64,000 nt of DNA, from contig JAAOMT010000289.1 in NCBI GenBank assembly GCA_016748015.1, positions 135,639 through 199,638 of the forward strand, in the 5' to 3' direction. How positions within the stretch are numbered: the stretch's first letter is position 1; every line of letters begins with the position of its first letter. Source of the DNA: Geosiphon pyriformis (lineage: Eukaryota; Glomeromycota; Glomeromycetes; Archaeosporales; Geosiphonaceae). The notes below the pieces were generated by a model that saw only the letters and a list, made by a program, of their open reading frames with translations, had not been told where the DNA came from and did no database searches. Shown one piece after another: positions 50,535 through 63,895 of the stretch. The position numbers were made by a program, and so were the translations under genes.

Positions 50535-52300
50535 AACAAATTAATAATTAAGCTATTTTTTTATTATTGTTTTATATGTATTAACTTAAATAACCAAAAA
50601 ACCAAAAAATAAATTATTTTATCTTTTTTTTTAAAGCAATTAATTTTTTTAAAATACTTAAAAATAGTTTTTTTTTGGTATTTTTTAAAGCAATATTTAG
50701 TTTTTAGAGTTTGTTTTTTTTGTAAAAAATAAAATACTGGTTTTAGTTAATTTTTTGGTAATTATATTAGTTTTGTCACAATTGTATTTCTTATAATATT
50801 TAATTTAAATTTAATTATAAACAATAATTTTTTTAAATAATAACAATATATTTATTAAAGTTATTTTTAATTAGTATTATTTATTATATTATTTTTTAAT
50901 TAATTTTTATCAGTTTTAAAAGCAAAACAAGTTATATTTTAAATATATTTTTAATTAATTAATCTATAAAATTATTTAATTTTAAAAATTAAATTAATTA
51001 AATTAAATTTGATTTTATTTCTTTTTTTTTTGTTTTTTTAATAATAATATTTTTAATAGTATTTGAAAAACAATTATTAATCTTCAAAATTTCTTTAAAT
51101 AAATAATTTTTATGTTAAAATTGCTTTTTAATTTATGTATAATTTATTAATATTTAAAAACAATATAAAGTTTTTTTGTAATAATTTGTTTTTTAGGTTT
51201 TTTAAATATTGTTTTTTAAGTTAAATTTGTTAACTTTATCTGTTTTTTTATTTTTAAAATTGTTAAATTTTTTTTTGCTATTATTGTTGTATAAAATATG
51301 CTTAAAAATATTATTATTACTAATATTAAAAATACTTTTGGCATTTTTGGTAAAGTTTTTTAAGTTATATTAAAATTTATTAAAATTTAACAATATATTA
51401 TTGTTTATTTTAAGTAATTTAATATAATTATAATTGTTTTTAATTGTTAATTAACTCTAATAATTAAGAATTTTTTTTATTAATCAAAAAAAATTATTTT
51501 TTATAATAAATTTAAAACTAAATTAATTAACTTTAATTATATAGTTTTTAAAATTAACAAATTAATTTTTTAAATCTATAATTACATCTGTTTTATTTTT
51601 TATTTTTTTTATTTTTTTAACAGTTGTAATATGTAATTACTATTTTTAGTTTTTAAAAAAATTTAAATAGTGTAATTATTAAAATAATATTTTAAAAAAT
51701 ATTATATCTAATAAAAAACTTTTAATTATTAATATTGTTTTAGATATTAAGATTTAAATTATTTAATTATAAATTACAAAATGGTTTTATCGTTTTTTTC
51801 TAAGTTTTTATTTAAATTTATGATTAGTTTTAAAGTTTTTAAGCACTATTTTATTGATATTAAATCTTATATTAAAACTTTTACTTTAATAATTTTTTCT
51901 GCTATTGTGTTTTTAATTTTTTATTAAAATTTAAATTGGTTGTATTAGTTTTATTAATTAGATTTATTGTTAAGTTTGTTAGTATTTTAGTTATTTTAAT
52001 TATTAAATTATTTAATATTTTTTCTGTTTTATACTAAATTACAAGATAAATATATAGTTTAAGAAAAAAATTAATAGTTTTAAAAATAAATTAAATAAAT
52101 TACATAAAAAATTATAATACTAAAAATAATAAAAATTTAAAAATTTATGATAATAAAATTAATAAAAAAAATATTTAATTAAATAAAAACATTTTAAAAA
52201 CTTTAAATTTTTAAGATTAAACTTAATACAAGTAATACTGCCAAATAAATAATTAATTAATTAAAATAATTGTAATTTATTTGTTTTTATACATATTTTT
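50535..52300. other. AT-rich stretch, probably LINE remnant
   Basis: No readable domain. Because a LINE-type 3' tail follows at 52.30-52.44 kb on the plus strand, the right part may be the worn body of that LINE. Confidence 0.3.
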
Positions 52301-52440
52301 TTTATTAAATTCAATATAGCATATTTTAAATTGAAATGTTTAATTATATATAAATTATATTTAATTTGAAATATTTGACTATTGTATTATATTGGATAGT
52401 AATTAGACTTTATATATTAAACTTAATAAAAAAATTAATG
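52300..52440 (+). repeat. LINE 3' tail
   Basis: TGTATTATATTGGATAGTAA followed by TTAGACTTTATATATTAAA near 52382-52420 matches the tail of the LINE copies ending at 13.56, 40.64 and, inverted, 30.29 kb. Confidence 0.5.
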
Positions 52441-52627
52441 TTATTATTAAAACAAAAAATATAATACATAATAAATAGTTTTAATATTAAAATTATAAAA
52501 ATAAAAATTAGTTAATTTAAATTTAATATTTAAAAGTTTTTTATTAAAAATAATTATAATAAATTTTTAATAATAGTTAATTTTATATAAACAAAAAATA
52601 ATACAAATTTACTTATTAATTTAAAAA

Positions 52628-53515
52628 ACCAATTTAATGAATATAATCCAATTACTATTTAATATATAATACTAAGCAGTATTTGGACTTCACTTATTAA
52701 AATGTAAAAAAAAAAATATATAGAAACAAACTAAGTAGTCTAAATTATATATAGCTTATGTACTTATTATATATGACTGATTATTTGAACCAATTAAAAC
52801 TATATTATATATTTATATTAATTTTAAAATATTATTTAAATCTAAAAAAACAAGCAAGTTTTGTACAATTTAAAACCAATAATAAACAATTTAATAACAC
52901 CAAACAAATAAACCACTCTTATTAACAAAAAACTAGATAAGCCATTATACAACTTAAATAATATTTTTTTATTAACAACTAAGCTATTTTTCTCCATATT
53001 AATTCTGTATTTTAACTTAAAATTTCATAACTTACTATAATACTTCTCAACTAAACAGCAGACAAAATCAGTTATTATTAATACAGTCTTCTTTTTATTA
53101 TCAAATATTAATGCTGCTTTATTAATTCAGTTTTTAAAAACAAACTTTTTGTATAAAATCTTATAAATATCAATGTTTAATGCTTTCAAAAAGAAAATAT
53201 ATAGTATTAAAGATGACAACAAAAAACAAGATCTCATTAAAAACTTTCACAACTTAATATAATATAACAAAATTTTAAAGTACACAAAAACATTCTTCAA
53301 ATAAGTAAAGATATAATCTAATAATTCAATATTATCATAAAATAAGCACATTACTTCTGAATAATTCTTGTTATAAAACTTTTTTTTAACTACAATTGGC
53401 AGTTTTTTATGAACTGTTTTCATTAAATATGTGCAAAAAACTACTAAAGTCTTGCTAGTAAACTCAAAAAACATATAAAAATTTGTGTATTAAACTAAAG
53501 TAGTACAATATTAAT
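52628..53515 (-). pseudogene. LINE C-terminal fragment, inverted
   Basis: The open stretch 53247-53474 (minus) reads YLMKTVHKKLPIVVKKKFY and MCLFYDNIELLDYIF, the worn equivalent of the CxxC finger region at 28.6 kb. The 3' untranslated tail runs leftward to about 52628. It was inserted next to, and truncates, a minus-strand gypsy element. Confidence 0.65.
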
Positions 53516-56500
53516 TAATATTTTAAATAAATAAGTTTTGTAAAATTTATTGATACTAAAAAATTTTTAATTATTTTAATTTTATCTGAATTTGTTTTGA
53601 TGTTGTTTTTGTTTATAATATGTTTTAAAAACTTAAATTTGGTTTTTTTAAAAAAACACTTAGTAATATTTAACTTTAATTTTGCACTTTTTAGTTTTTC
53701 AAATACTTGTTAAAAATAATAAAAATAATCATTAAATGTTTTAAAAAACATATTAATATTATTTAAGTATATTATTATTAATTTCTATAACAATCTATTA
53801 TAAACAATTTTTATTAGCTATTAAAAAATAATTAGAATATTGGTTAAACCAAAAAACATAATATTAAATTCAAATTTTTTTTTCTTGTAATAATTGCTGT
53901 TTTTTTTTTATTGGCTAAATTTATAACTACTTGTTAATAATTAGAATTATTTTTTTCTATCAAAAATATTAAATAGTTTTTGAATTTATAAAATTGAGTA
54001 GTTGTTTCTATAAATAATACTGTTAAATTTTTTGTAATTTACACAAAAGTAAATTTTTCTGTTCTTTCTTTTAAACAAAACAATTAATAATAATCATAAA
54101 CTTATTAATAGTTAAATTAATTTATTGTTCAATATATAGTTGATTTCTTGATAAATAATTTTATGATTGATAAATAATACTTAATATGCTTTCTGTTTAA
54201 TAGTAATTTGATTTATATTTGTTAAAAAAAATCCAAATTTCTCAAGTTTATTTGCTCTAACTGTTTTAATTATAATAAATAATATTCTTTTTAGTTATAA
54301 ATTATTTATAATATAAAATTTACATATTTATATAGCTGTAAAAAATCTAAAATAGTAGTAAATAATTGATTCTTAATTTCTGTGTTCAATTATTTGATGA
54401 TAATTCTTTTTAGTATTTCTATTGGGTCTTTAATTGTATTATAAATTGAAATTTTAATGTGTTTATAAGTTTTGACTGGTAAATATAAATTGATAATAAC
54501 AATTTTTTTGATTTATAAATAATAGATTTTCCTTTAAAAATCTGCAGTTAATTTTTTATTTTTTTTACTATTTCTAATATATATTGATTATATAATGAAA
54601 TAAAAATTAATTAATAAATAGAGATAATTTTTCTCTAATTAATTAATTTTTTTTCTGTTATATTAACTAATATTCTCATTTTTTTGGTTGATCTAAACTT
54701 ATTAATTTTTTTTGTTGTTATTTCTAACTTTTTATTTGTTTTTATTGATACTAATTAAGTTATCTTTACTAAAAGCAAGAATATTGTCTGTATTATCTTT
54801 TTATTTGGTTTAATAATATATGCTTTTTTTAATTTTTTTTGTAGCATTATAATAATATTTTTTATATATTTTGCATCAATTATTTCTTATTTAATGTTAA
54901 TTTTCTTTTTTATTAAATTAGATTTAAATGCTAATTGAACCATTGTTGTTGTCAAAATTTTCAATGCTATTTTTAAATCTATACTAATATGTAAATAAGG
55001 TTTTAATATAATAATAATTTTTCTAAGATATTTAAATCAAATTCTATATTAGTATCATGTATGTATTTTGGCATAATACTTTTATTATTATTACTAAACT
55101 ATTTAAGTTTTTGCTTTATAAAAAGATTTGAAAGTATAATATATTGTTTGGAATTTAAATTAAAGTTTAAATTATTATTATTGTTATTGTTAATATTATT
55201 AGAACTGTTGTTATTATTATTATTATTATTGAAATTTAAATTATAATTAAATTTTAATTTTAATTCCAAAATACAATTATTAATTGGTTTTTTTTTTAAA
55301 AAATCGAATAAATCATGTGTAATAATAAATTATAAATAAGATTATACTTATTATAATATTCAAAGTCACTAAGAATTAAACAATATTTACATAGTCTAGT
55401 GTTTAATTGTTCTAAACATTGTTTTTGCTTTTCTTAAATAAGTGCCAACTTTTGATAATATTTATGAAATTATTCTAGATTACTTATAATATTAACAAAA
55501 ATATCTGAGTTTAAAATAAGAACAGTTTTAACAGATTCTAATGGACTATTTTTAATTTTCCAAATTTTGCTTGATAACATGTTTTTAACTTTAGCAGTTA
55601 TTATTTTCCAGATTTTATTATATAAATAACTGTTTGAATGTAAAAGAGCTTTGTTTTATATAGTATTTATAGATATTTTTTTGTTTACCCAATTGTTAAT
55701 AAGAATTATATATTGATATAATTTATTACATATTTTTTTTCAAACAGAAATGTTGTTTCATATTTTGTTATTTGAAAAAATTTTATCACAAACTAAGGAA
55801 AGCTTATTGTTTTATTTTCTCTGTTACTTTAATTATTTAAAGCATTCTCAATAACAAGTTTTACAAAAGTAACAGATACATATTTCATATTTTTTTTCTG
55901 ATAAAATGCAAACTTTTATAAATAAAAGCTTTTTATTACAATTTTTGTATTTAAATAAGATGTAAGATAGTTGTTTTTTTGGTTCTAATATTGAATATAG
56001 AACATACTAATTATTGACTAGTTTATTTGTAAAAATAGTGACTTAAAGTTTATTTTTTTTCTTCTTCTTATATAAACATTAGTGGCAATTTATTATGTTT
56101 TTCTTTGGTCTAAAAAACTTAATATCTTTTTTAAATAGATTTTTTTTTCTCTAATTTAATTAATAGTTGCTTTTTTAAATAAGTTTTGAAATAATTACAA
56201 GTAGTAAGTACTCAACTTTGCTGACTGTTATAATTTAATTAGAGCTTTTGGATATTTTAGTTGAGTACAGCATTGGTCTTAATAAGCCAGTTATTATTAA
56301 TAAAAGCTTAATATTATATGGCTTTCATTATTAGAACTTTGATTGACACAATAATACTGTTAAATTCTAATAAAAAGTTATTGATTTTGTCAATGAAAGT
56401 CTTTGTTGTTTTATTAGTAATAATAATTCTGGCATTAGTAGCATGATTAATTCAACAATCTAATTAGTTTATAAGTTGTTATGTAATTATATTATCTGTT

Positions 56501-57856
56501 AATCTACTATTAAGGATAAGTTTAATAAATAATTATTAATTTTAATATCAATATATATAATGGTAATTAGTTTGGTATCAAATATGACTTTACTAAAAAA
56601 AACATTATTACTAATTCTTTAAGTTTAAAAAAAAATATTACAATAAGTGATTTATTTTTGGTAACAATTGTTAATAGAATATTATTAGTGAATAGTGATT
56701 TTAGAGTTTCTAAGTTGTTAAATAAATTGTTTGCTAAAATAATTAAAAGACTTAAATAGCTTTAAAAATTTGGGTTTTGAGCATATCTACCTTTTGAACT
56801 CTATTTATATAATTTTATTTGTTGATTTAATAACCTAATAACTAATTTTTAATTTTATTAAGTATAAGTAATTCTTGGTCTTTGGTTTATTTAAGCTGAA
56901 ATTTGGAACAATGCTTAAATTTGTTGAAACTAATAAATTATTGGTAGCTGTATAAATTAATAAATTACCAGTACTAAGATTTGATAAATTAAAAGTACAT
57001 ATATTGATAATGTCATTTGAAAGTATTAAAGTTAATATTAGTATTGTTTTAATAATAAATTACTAATATAGTTTAAGATTTAAAACTGGCAATCAGAATT
57101 TCTATATTAATTTCCTAATTATTGGTTATTTAATCTTGCTCTACAGTTAATTTTCAGATGTTTTTGTTTATAATAATAGTAATAAATATCTCTTTTTTAT
57201 TGTCATAATTGATTTGCTAGTAATAATAATAATAATAGACATAATTAATTCTAAAATTAATTAAAATTTTCTTGCTAATTGTAATATTATAAAAGTTAAT
57301 AAATGACAGAATTATTAATTAAATATTTTTCTAATTTCTGATTAATAGATTTACTAAATTGTTTTAATTTTAAGTCTAATTTAGATGATCTATTTATTAC
57401 TAGATTATAATTTAAGCATGATTGATTTCTAGTTTAGTTAATTCAAAATTTTTAATATAAGTACCTGCATCTTAAAAGGTATTTAAATATAATAAACATA
57501 TTTGTTACAACAAATTACTGCATAATCTATGAATAAATTCATTTAAGATTTGTAGCATTGTAAAATAATTTGTGTTTATTGCTTGGATTTAATACAAATT
57601 TTTATGAAAGCATTCTAAGTATGTAATAATAACTTTAATATTGTTTTGTTTGATAATAATAAATTCTGTTAACAAGCAATTGATACTGTTATAATTATTA
57701 AAATACTGCAAGAAATTTTGTTTGAATGTATTAAAAATTTAAAGCTTATTAACTAAGCTCTAATACTACAAGTTACCAGTATTTTAAAAAAAATATGAAA
57801 TGATTTTTAGTGCTCTGGCATTATTTTAACCATTGATTATAATGGTTTTTATGATA
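53516..57856 (-). pseudogene. Gypsy internal region, inverted (gag to RT)
   Basis: Read on the minus strand, RT is clear at 53.55-53.9 kb: FNIMFFGLTNILIIFQQL, IIIYLNNINMFFKTFNDY and KLKLNITKCFFKKTKFKFL. The catalytic YLDD again reads YLNN (53758-53769). The upstream part (54-57.8 kb) should hold gag and protease but is unreadable apart from Gln/Asn-rich patches. The 5' LTR is LTR-A at 57857. The 3' half is missing, cut by the inverted LINE at 53515. The small Leu-rich frame at 55061-55246 (+) arises from a TTA-rich run. Confidence 0.6.
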
Positions 57857-58689
57857 TTATAGATGATTATTTAGGTATTAGAATAAATAACAAACTCATA
57901 ACTTAGTGCTTAATATTTAATTATGCTGTTGATTTTTGAAAATTTTCGAATATCTAAAGATTTTAATTGAGTTTTTTGTATAATAAACAGAAATTCAAAT
58001 AGTGGTTTCTTCTGTAAATTTTTTTCTTCAATATAATAGCCAGTTTAATTTAACAATTGTGTTTTTTTAAAAAACTATTCTTTTTTTTGAGTTTGTTATT
58101 TTTGTTTTACATATTTTTTATTAAACTATTTTTAATATTAATATCTCAGTGTTTAATTTCTTAATTACTTAATAAACAACAAAAAAAATAAAAAAAAATA
58201 AAAAAACCAAGAAAAAAAATAAAAAGTTAGTATTCTGTCAATAGTCATAATTAAGAACTATTATTCCAATATAGTTAAATAGTAAATATTATTAACATAA
58301 ATTGCTAATTATATTGAAAAATAGTAATGTTAATTCAATTATAGGAATAATATAAATTAGATAATAAAATAATAATTTTATTTAATATTTAGATGATTCT
58401 ATTTTAAAATATAAAAAACTAATTTTTAAAAAGAGAGGTATTTAATTATTTGTCTAAAAAATTTGTTTAAATATCTTTTTTTGTTTTTAATATTACTATT
58501 ATATATACATAATTCTTTTTATACAAAATTCTTTGAAATTTTTTAATTTTTCAAAAAAAATTCTAAAATTCTGAAATTCTGAAATTTTTTAAAAGAAATC
58601 TTTGAATTTTTCTTTTTACTATATTTATTTCTAATTGGTTATTTTTATCTAACTATTATAATTTCTATTTTTTATGAATAATAGTAACA
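57857..58689 (-). repeat. LTR-A, inverted, 833 bp
   Basis: On the minus strand it starts TGTTACTATTATTCATAA at 58689 and ends AATAATCATCTATAAT at 57857. The AAATTCTGAAATTCTGAAAT block near 58560 is the worn GAATTCC-type U3 repeat. Confidence 0.75.
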
Positions 58690-59878
58690 TTATTTAACCA
58701 GACTTAGATATTGTTTTCTTTATTAGTAAATTTTTTTAATTTGGTAATTAGTATATATGTTATTGGTATAAGTAGTTATAATTGTAATTATGATTGTTAA
58801 GAAATAATTATTGGTATAATTGGAGGATTAATTTGAATAACTAAAAATAAGTTGTTATAAATAATAAAAGTGGAATTTAAATTGTTTGGATTTATTTGAA
58901 TTTAGATTTCTAATTTATTTGAGATCAGATTTTGTCTATTATTTTTCTAATTACTGTTTTTTTTTTTTTGAATTAGTGTTTGTTCAATTATTAGTAAATC
59001 CAAAATTAAGTTAAGATGGCAATAATCAAAGTTCTAATAGTATTATTAATTGTAATTTAAATTCTTCAAAATAATTGTCATAGGTTTCTAGCAATTTAGA
59101 TTTCTCTTAATTGTTTTAAAATAAAACTCTTATAATAATTGGTTTTATTATTAATAATAATACAAATTTTGATAATATGTTAATAATACTTTTTAATATA
59201 TAATGATAAAATAAATGTAATAAAAAAACAACTTTGGATTTCTTTTAGTTAGGTAGTTGTATTGGTTTAAGTATATTTGCTAATGTTTGTATTCTGTTTT
59301 TGTCTTTATTTACAAATGTAATAAAAAAACAACTTTGGATTTCTTTTAGTTAGGTAGTTGTATTGGTTTAAGTATATTTGCTAATGTTTGTATTCTGTTT
59401 TTGTCTTTATTTACAAATGTAATAAAAAAACAACTTTGGATTTCTTTTAGTTAGGTAGTTGTATTGGTTTAAGTATATTTGCTAATGTTTGTATTCTGTT
59501 TTTGTCTTTATTTACAAATGTAATAAAAAACTTTTGTTAAGTGTATTTTTTAATTTTGCAATTTATTTTAATAATAATTAATAATTCTGTAATAAGCTAA
59601 TGTATTGAAATAATTCATTGTAAAAATTTTCTTTTATTGATTTGGAATCTGCTTATTTTTTTAGAAAATATATAATTCTTTTATTAATATAAAAATTGAA
59701 AACTGATTTTGTTAAGAAATAATTACTGGTTAATTTTAAATATTGTTAAAATTGTTGAAATAAAAATTTTGCAAATCTTAAATGATTTGCTTTTATAACT
59801 TTTAAGTCTGCTACTTTTTTGAATAATTAATACTAATGCTTATTTTTTGTTAAATTATATTTTACAAAGAACACTAAA
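58690..59878 (-). pseudogene. Gag remnant of a second inverted LTR-A element
   Basis: Read leftward from the LTR at 59879 it starts with the primer-binding-like TTTAGTGTTC and continues with Gln/Asn/Lys-rich frames full of stops, typical of worn gag. It ends at the neighbouring LTR at 58689, which suggests that the other element inserted into it. It carries the 101-bp triplication. Confidence 0.5.
59213..59530. repeat. 101-bp tandem repeat, three identical copies
   Basis: The unit starts AAATGTAATAAAAAAACAAC and ends TTTTTGTCTTTATTTAC. Unit landmarks CAACTTTGG fall at 59229, 59330 and 59431, exactly 101 bases apart. The three copies look identical, and a fourth begins (about 14 bases) at 59517. 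Confidence 0.97.
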
Positions 59879-60845
59879 TATTATAAATGATTATTTGAGA
59901 TGTTAAAATAAATAACAAATTTTTAACTTGGTATTCAATAGTTAATGATACTGTGAATGGTTTTTAAAAGTTATTGAATCTAAAAGTTTTGGTTAAGTTT
60001 TTTGTATAATAGATAAAAATTTACTTGATAGTTGTTTTCCTAAATTTTTTTCTTTAATATAAAAGCCAGTTTAATTTAGCAGTTATGTTTTTTTAGTAAG
60101 CTATTTTTAAGTTTTTACTCTTGTTTTATAGGTCTTTTACCAGACTATTTTTGATATTAATATCTTAGTACTTAATTTTTTAATCAATTAGTATACAATA
60201 CAAAATAAAAAAAATAAAAATAAAAATAAAATAATAAAAAATTAGTATTTTGTTAATAGTCATAATCAAAGGCTATTAATCTAATGTAGTTAAGTAGCAA
60301 ATACTATTAACATAAGTTGTTGAGAAAATCAAAGAATAATAATATTAATTCAATAAAAAAAATGACATAAATTATATAATAAAACAATAATTTTATTTAA
60401 TATTTTGAATTATTTTACTTTAAGATATAGAAAACTATTTTTTGAAAAAAAAAGTATGTTATGAATATTTATTGTTAACTAACTAAACACTTGTTTGAAC
60501 ATGTGAATATTTTAATACTTTTTTTACTTCTAATACTATTGCTATATATGCATAATTTTTATTATACAAAATTTTATATATTTTTATTTTTTTTTATACT
60601 ACTTTTTAAAACTATGCTTATTTTTAAGCAATGTATTATGATTTATTAACAATGTGCTCATTTTTTGCAAATGTGCACATTTCTGAAAATGTGTTATGAT
60701 TTTCTAAAAATGTGCTTATTTTTTGTAAATATATATATTTCTAAAAATATGCTTACATATTAAATATTATTTTTCTATTAGCCTATTTTTATAATCTGTT
60801 TTTCCTATTTTTTTTTGTATTCTTTTTCTATAAATAATAATGCTA
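59879..60845 (-). repeat. LTR-A, inverted
   Basis: The left edge TATTATAAATGATTATTTG matches the LTR-A end. GTTTTTTGTATAATAGATA near 60000 and the poly-A/TTAGTATTTTGTTAATAG block near 60240 match the other copies. Its U3 part (60640-60760) has tandem-like AAATGTGCTCATTTTTTGC units instead of the GAATTCC repeats. The right end is approximate. Confidence 0.65.
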
Positions 60846-60849
60846 GTAA

Positions 60850-63105
60850 CTAGATAGAATTTATTTACACCAACATGATTATTTTTATTTCTTTATATTA
60901 ACAGTATATTTTGAAAATTGATTGAAAATTTTAAAATTAAGTCCTATTATTTGAGACAGCCCTAAAAATTTATTTTTTAGCTAATATTTCCAATTTGTAT
61001 ATATCTGCTAAAGTGCACAAACGTCTTAAAATTTTTATTTACAACTTTACCAAAAATGTTATTAAAATTTTTAAAAGAATTTTTATTGGTTTTTATTTTT
61101 ATAAACATTTAAAATTCCAAGAAACCCCAATTTATCTTAAACTTTGAACAATTGGTTTTATTTTGTAACATTACTTTACAAGTATAAAACTTGTCAAAAG
61201 AAAGCTATCTATTTACTGCAAAAAAGATTGATAAACTAAAATTGGAAAACTTAAATATTTTATAACAAATACAATTTAAAGTTTTTTTAAACCAATATAT
61301 TAATATCTTTGTTAGAAAAAACAAATTTGAACACACTAATATTATAAAACATAAAATTAATATTGGTAATGCCAAATTTATTAAACAATGAGCCTATTAA
61401 GTAATTTCAAATAATAATAATTTAATTAAACAAGAAGTACAATAAATATTAAATAATAAACTAATTAAAAAATCACTAAGTCTCTAGTTTTTATTTATTA
61501 TGTTAGTTATTAAAAAGAATAAAAAAATTCATTTCTGCATATACTATTAAAAACTTAATAGTATTACTTAAGAGAATAGCTATTCAATTTTTTTTATTTA
61601 GGAAATTTTAGATAATCTAAGAAATAAGAAATAGTTCTTATTTTTAAATCTTATTAATAAATATTAACAAATTGAAATAGACTTTATAAATAAAAAAAAT
61701 AGTATTCACTATCTAAAATAGAAATTTTAAGTTCAATGTAATGCTTTTTAGACTTCATAATACTCCAGCTATTTTTTAATATTTAATAAATATTATGTAT
61801 AAAAAAATACTTTAGAAATTAGTTGTAGTATATCTGAAAAATACTAATGTATTTTTCAAAACTTTTGATGATCATCTGTTTTATTTCCAACAAATCTTTA
61901 ATTATCTATAAAATACAGGACTAAAACTTAATTTTAATAAATATTTCTTTGGAAAAACTGAATTAAAATTTCTGAAACACATAAATAGCAAAAATAAAGT
62001 AAAATTAGACTTTAACAAAGTTTAAAAAATAAAAAATTTTCTGGTCCTAACCAATTTGTGAGAACTAAAAAAATTTCTGGAATTAACAAAATACTACTGT
62101 CAATTTATTAAAAACTTCTTTAATATTGCCAAATTTTTCTATTACTTATTATTAAAATATGTTTTATATATATAGAAAATTAACTAACAAAAAGCTTTTA
62201 ACTATCTCAAATAACAACTTATTAAAGCTCCAATCTTAATTTATCTGAACTTTAATAAGCACTCTATTGTAGTTACAAATATCTTAAAAAATACATTAGG
62301 AATTATCTTATTATAAATTAGACCAGATAATTAAAAACATTTAATTATATATGCTAATTACAGTATTAACATTACTAAAAAAATATACAGTGCTACTAAT
62401 ATAGAATGTTTTACCATTTACTAGACTATATAAAACTAAAGATATTAACTTTGTCAACTATTTGACTTATATACAGATCATAAAAAACTGATTTAGTTAC
62501 TTAGTAAACTACAACTCAAAAAAAATATGCAAAATAAAATACTTACTTACAGCAGTTTTTATACAAAGTATATTATAAAGAAAGAGCTAAAAACACCAAT
62601 ACCAATAGCTTATTAAAAATAACTTAAATATAATTATAAACTAATAAATACAATTACCTATTAATAATTATATTAATATTTGTTTATACTTTAATTTGAA
62701 AAGAAATTATTTCAATAGAAACAAAATGTTATACAAAAACAAATTCAAAACTATTTCTTGTACAATAATTAATTATATTGTTAAGAATACCAAAATTATC
62801 TTACACCACAATGAATTATAAAAGATACCAAAAAAACTATCTTGTTTAACATATACTTAAATTTAACAACAAAACACTTTAACAAAAATATTATCTTAGA
62901 AAAAACAATTAATCTATATTATTGGCTTACAATATATAAAAATATCTTTAAATACATCTTCAATTGTAATTTTTGTCAAAGAAAAAAAAAAGCCAGAACA
63001 ACAAAATTACTTTGCTTTATTTTAGTTAAAAATTCATTTAATAAAATTGGAATTGATTTGATTAGATCTCTCTCTATTATCTCTAAAAAAAATTGTTATA
63101 TTACT
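60850..63105 (+). pseudogene. Gypsy pol fragment (protease/RT to integrase start)
   Basis: Colinear with 23.52-25.79 kb of the LTR-B element. RT: YLKN for YLDD at 61831-61842, KLNFNKYFFGKTELKFL, and connection motif LTKYYCQFIKNFFNI. RNase H: IYANYSINITKKIYSAT and LYTDHKKLI. Integrase: open stretch 62842-63135, a start-like Met followed by TKHFNKNIILEKTINLYYWL, the zinc-finger pair CNFCQRKKK and the core GIDLIRSLSI. It ends mid-integrase where the inverted LTR-A begins, and the ORF runs a few codons into the LTR (GDYLGS). Confidence 0.75.
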
Positions 63106-63107
63106 GT

Positions 63108-63895
63108 TATTATAGGTGATTATTTGGGGTCTTAAATCAAATAACAAATCCATAACTTGATGCTCAAAAGCTATTCGCAATGATGGTAATCTGAAGGTAT
63201 TGTTATCTAAAGGTTTTGGTTGAGTTTTTTGTATAATAGACAGAGATTTAATAGTTGTTTATCTATAGCTTCTCAAAATCGCAATTCTGTCAATTTCTTT
63301 TTTCAGCTTGATGGCTGGTACTCTTCTAGTAAGTAATTTGTAATTTCTTTATGTGTTCTACTCACTCGCAAGGATCTTTTATCAAGCAATCCTTGACATC
63401 AATAATTTAGAACTTAATTTCTAATCAATTAGTAAACAACAAAAAGAAAATACAAGAAATAAAGAAAAGATAGGAAAATAAGCCAAGGCAATAAATTTTA
63501 GTATCCCATCAATAGCTGTAATCAAGAGCTATTGTTTCAGTATGGTTAAGTATCAATCACAATCAACATAAAGTATTGATAGTGGAGAGTGGATTGGAGA
63601 TAGTAAATAATTATTTATTTAATATTTGTGGTGTAAAAAGTTGCTTAAATCAAATCTAAACTGAGAAGTCTCCCTTTTTCTACTTCTAATGCTATTGATA
63701 TATATACATAATTGAGATTCCTTAATTCTTTGATTCTTCACACCAGGAATCCTGCAATTCCTTGTATGAGAATCCTGAAATTTCTGGAATTCTGGAATTC
63801 TTTTGAGAGAAATCTTAGAATTCCATATTTACTATGGCTACTTCTGATTGGCTAATTTATATGCTAATATACTTCCTATATTCTATGAGTTAATA
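63108..63895 (-). repeat. LTR-A, inverted, least decayed inverted copy
   Basis: Left edge GGTGATTATTTGGGG and right edge CTATGAGTTAATATTATT match LTR-A inverted. It keeps the U3 block with GGAATTCTGGAATTC (63780-63800) and a TATA motif (63699-63706). GC content is host-like, so it is younger than its neighbours. Confidence 0.8.
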
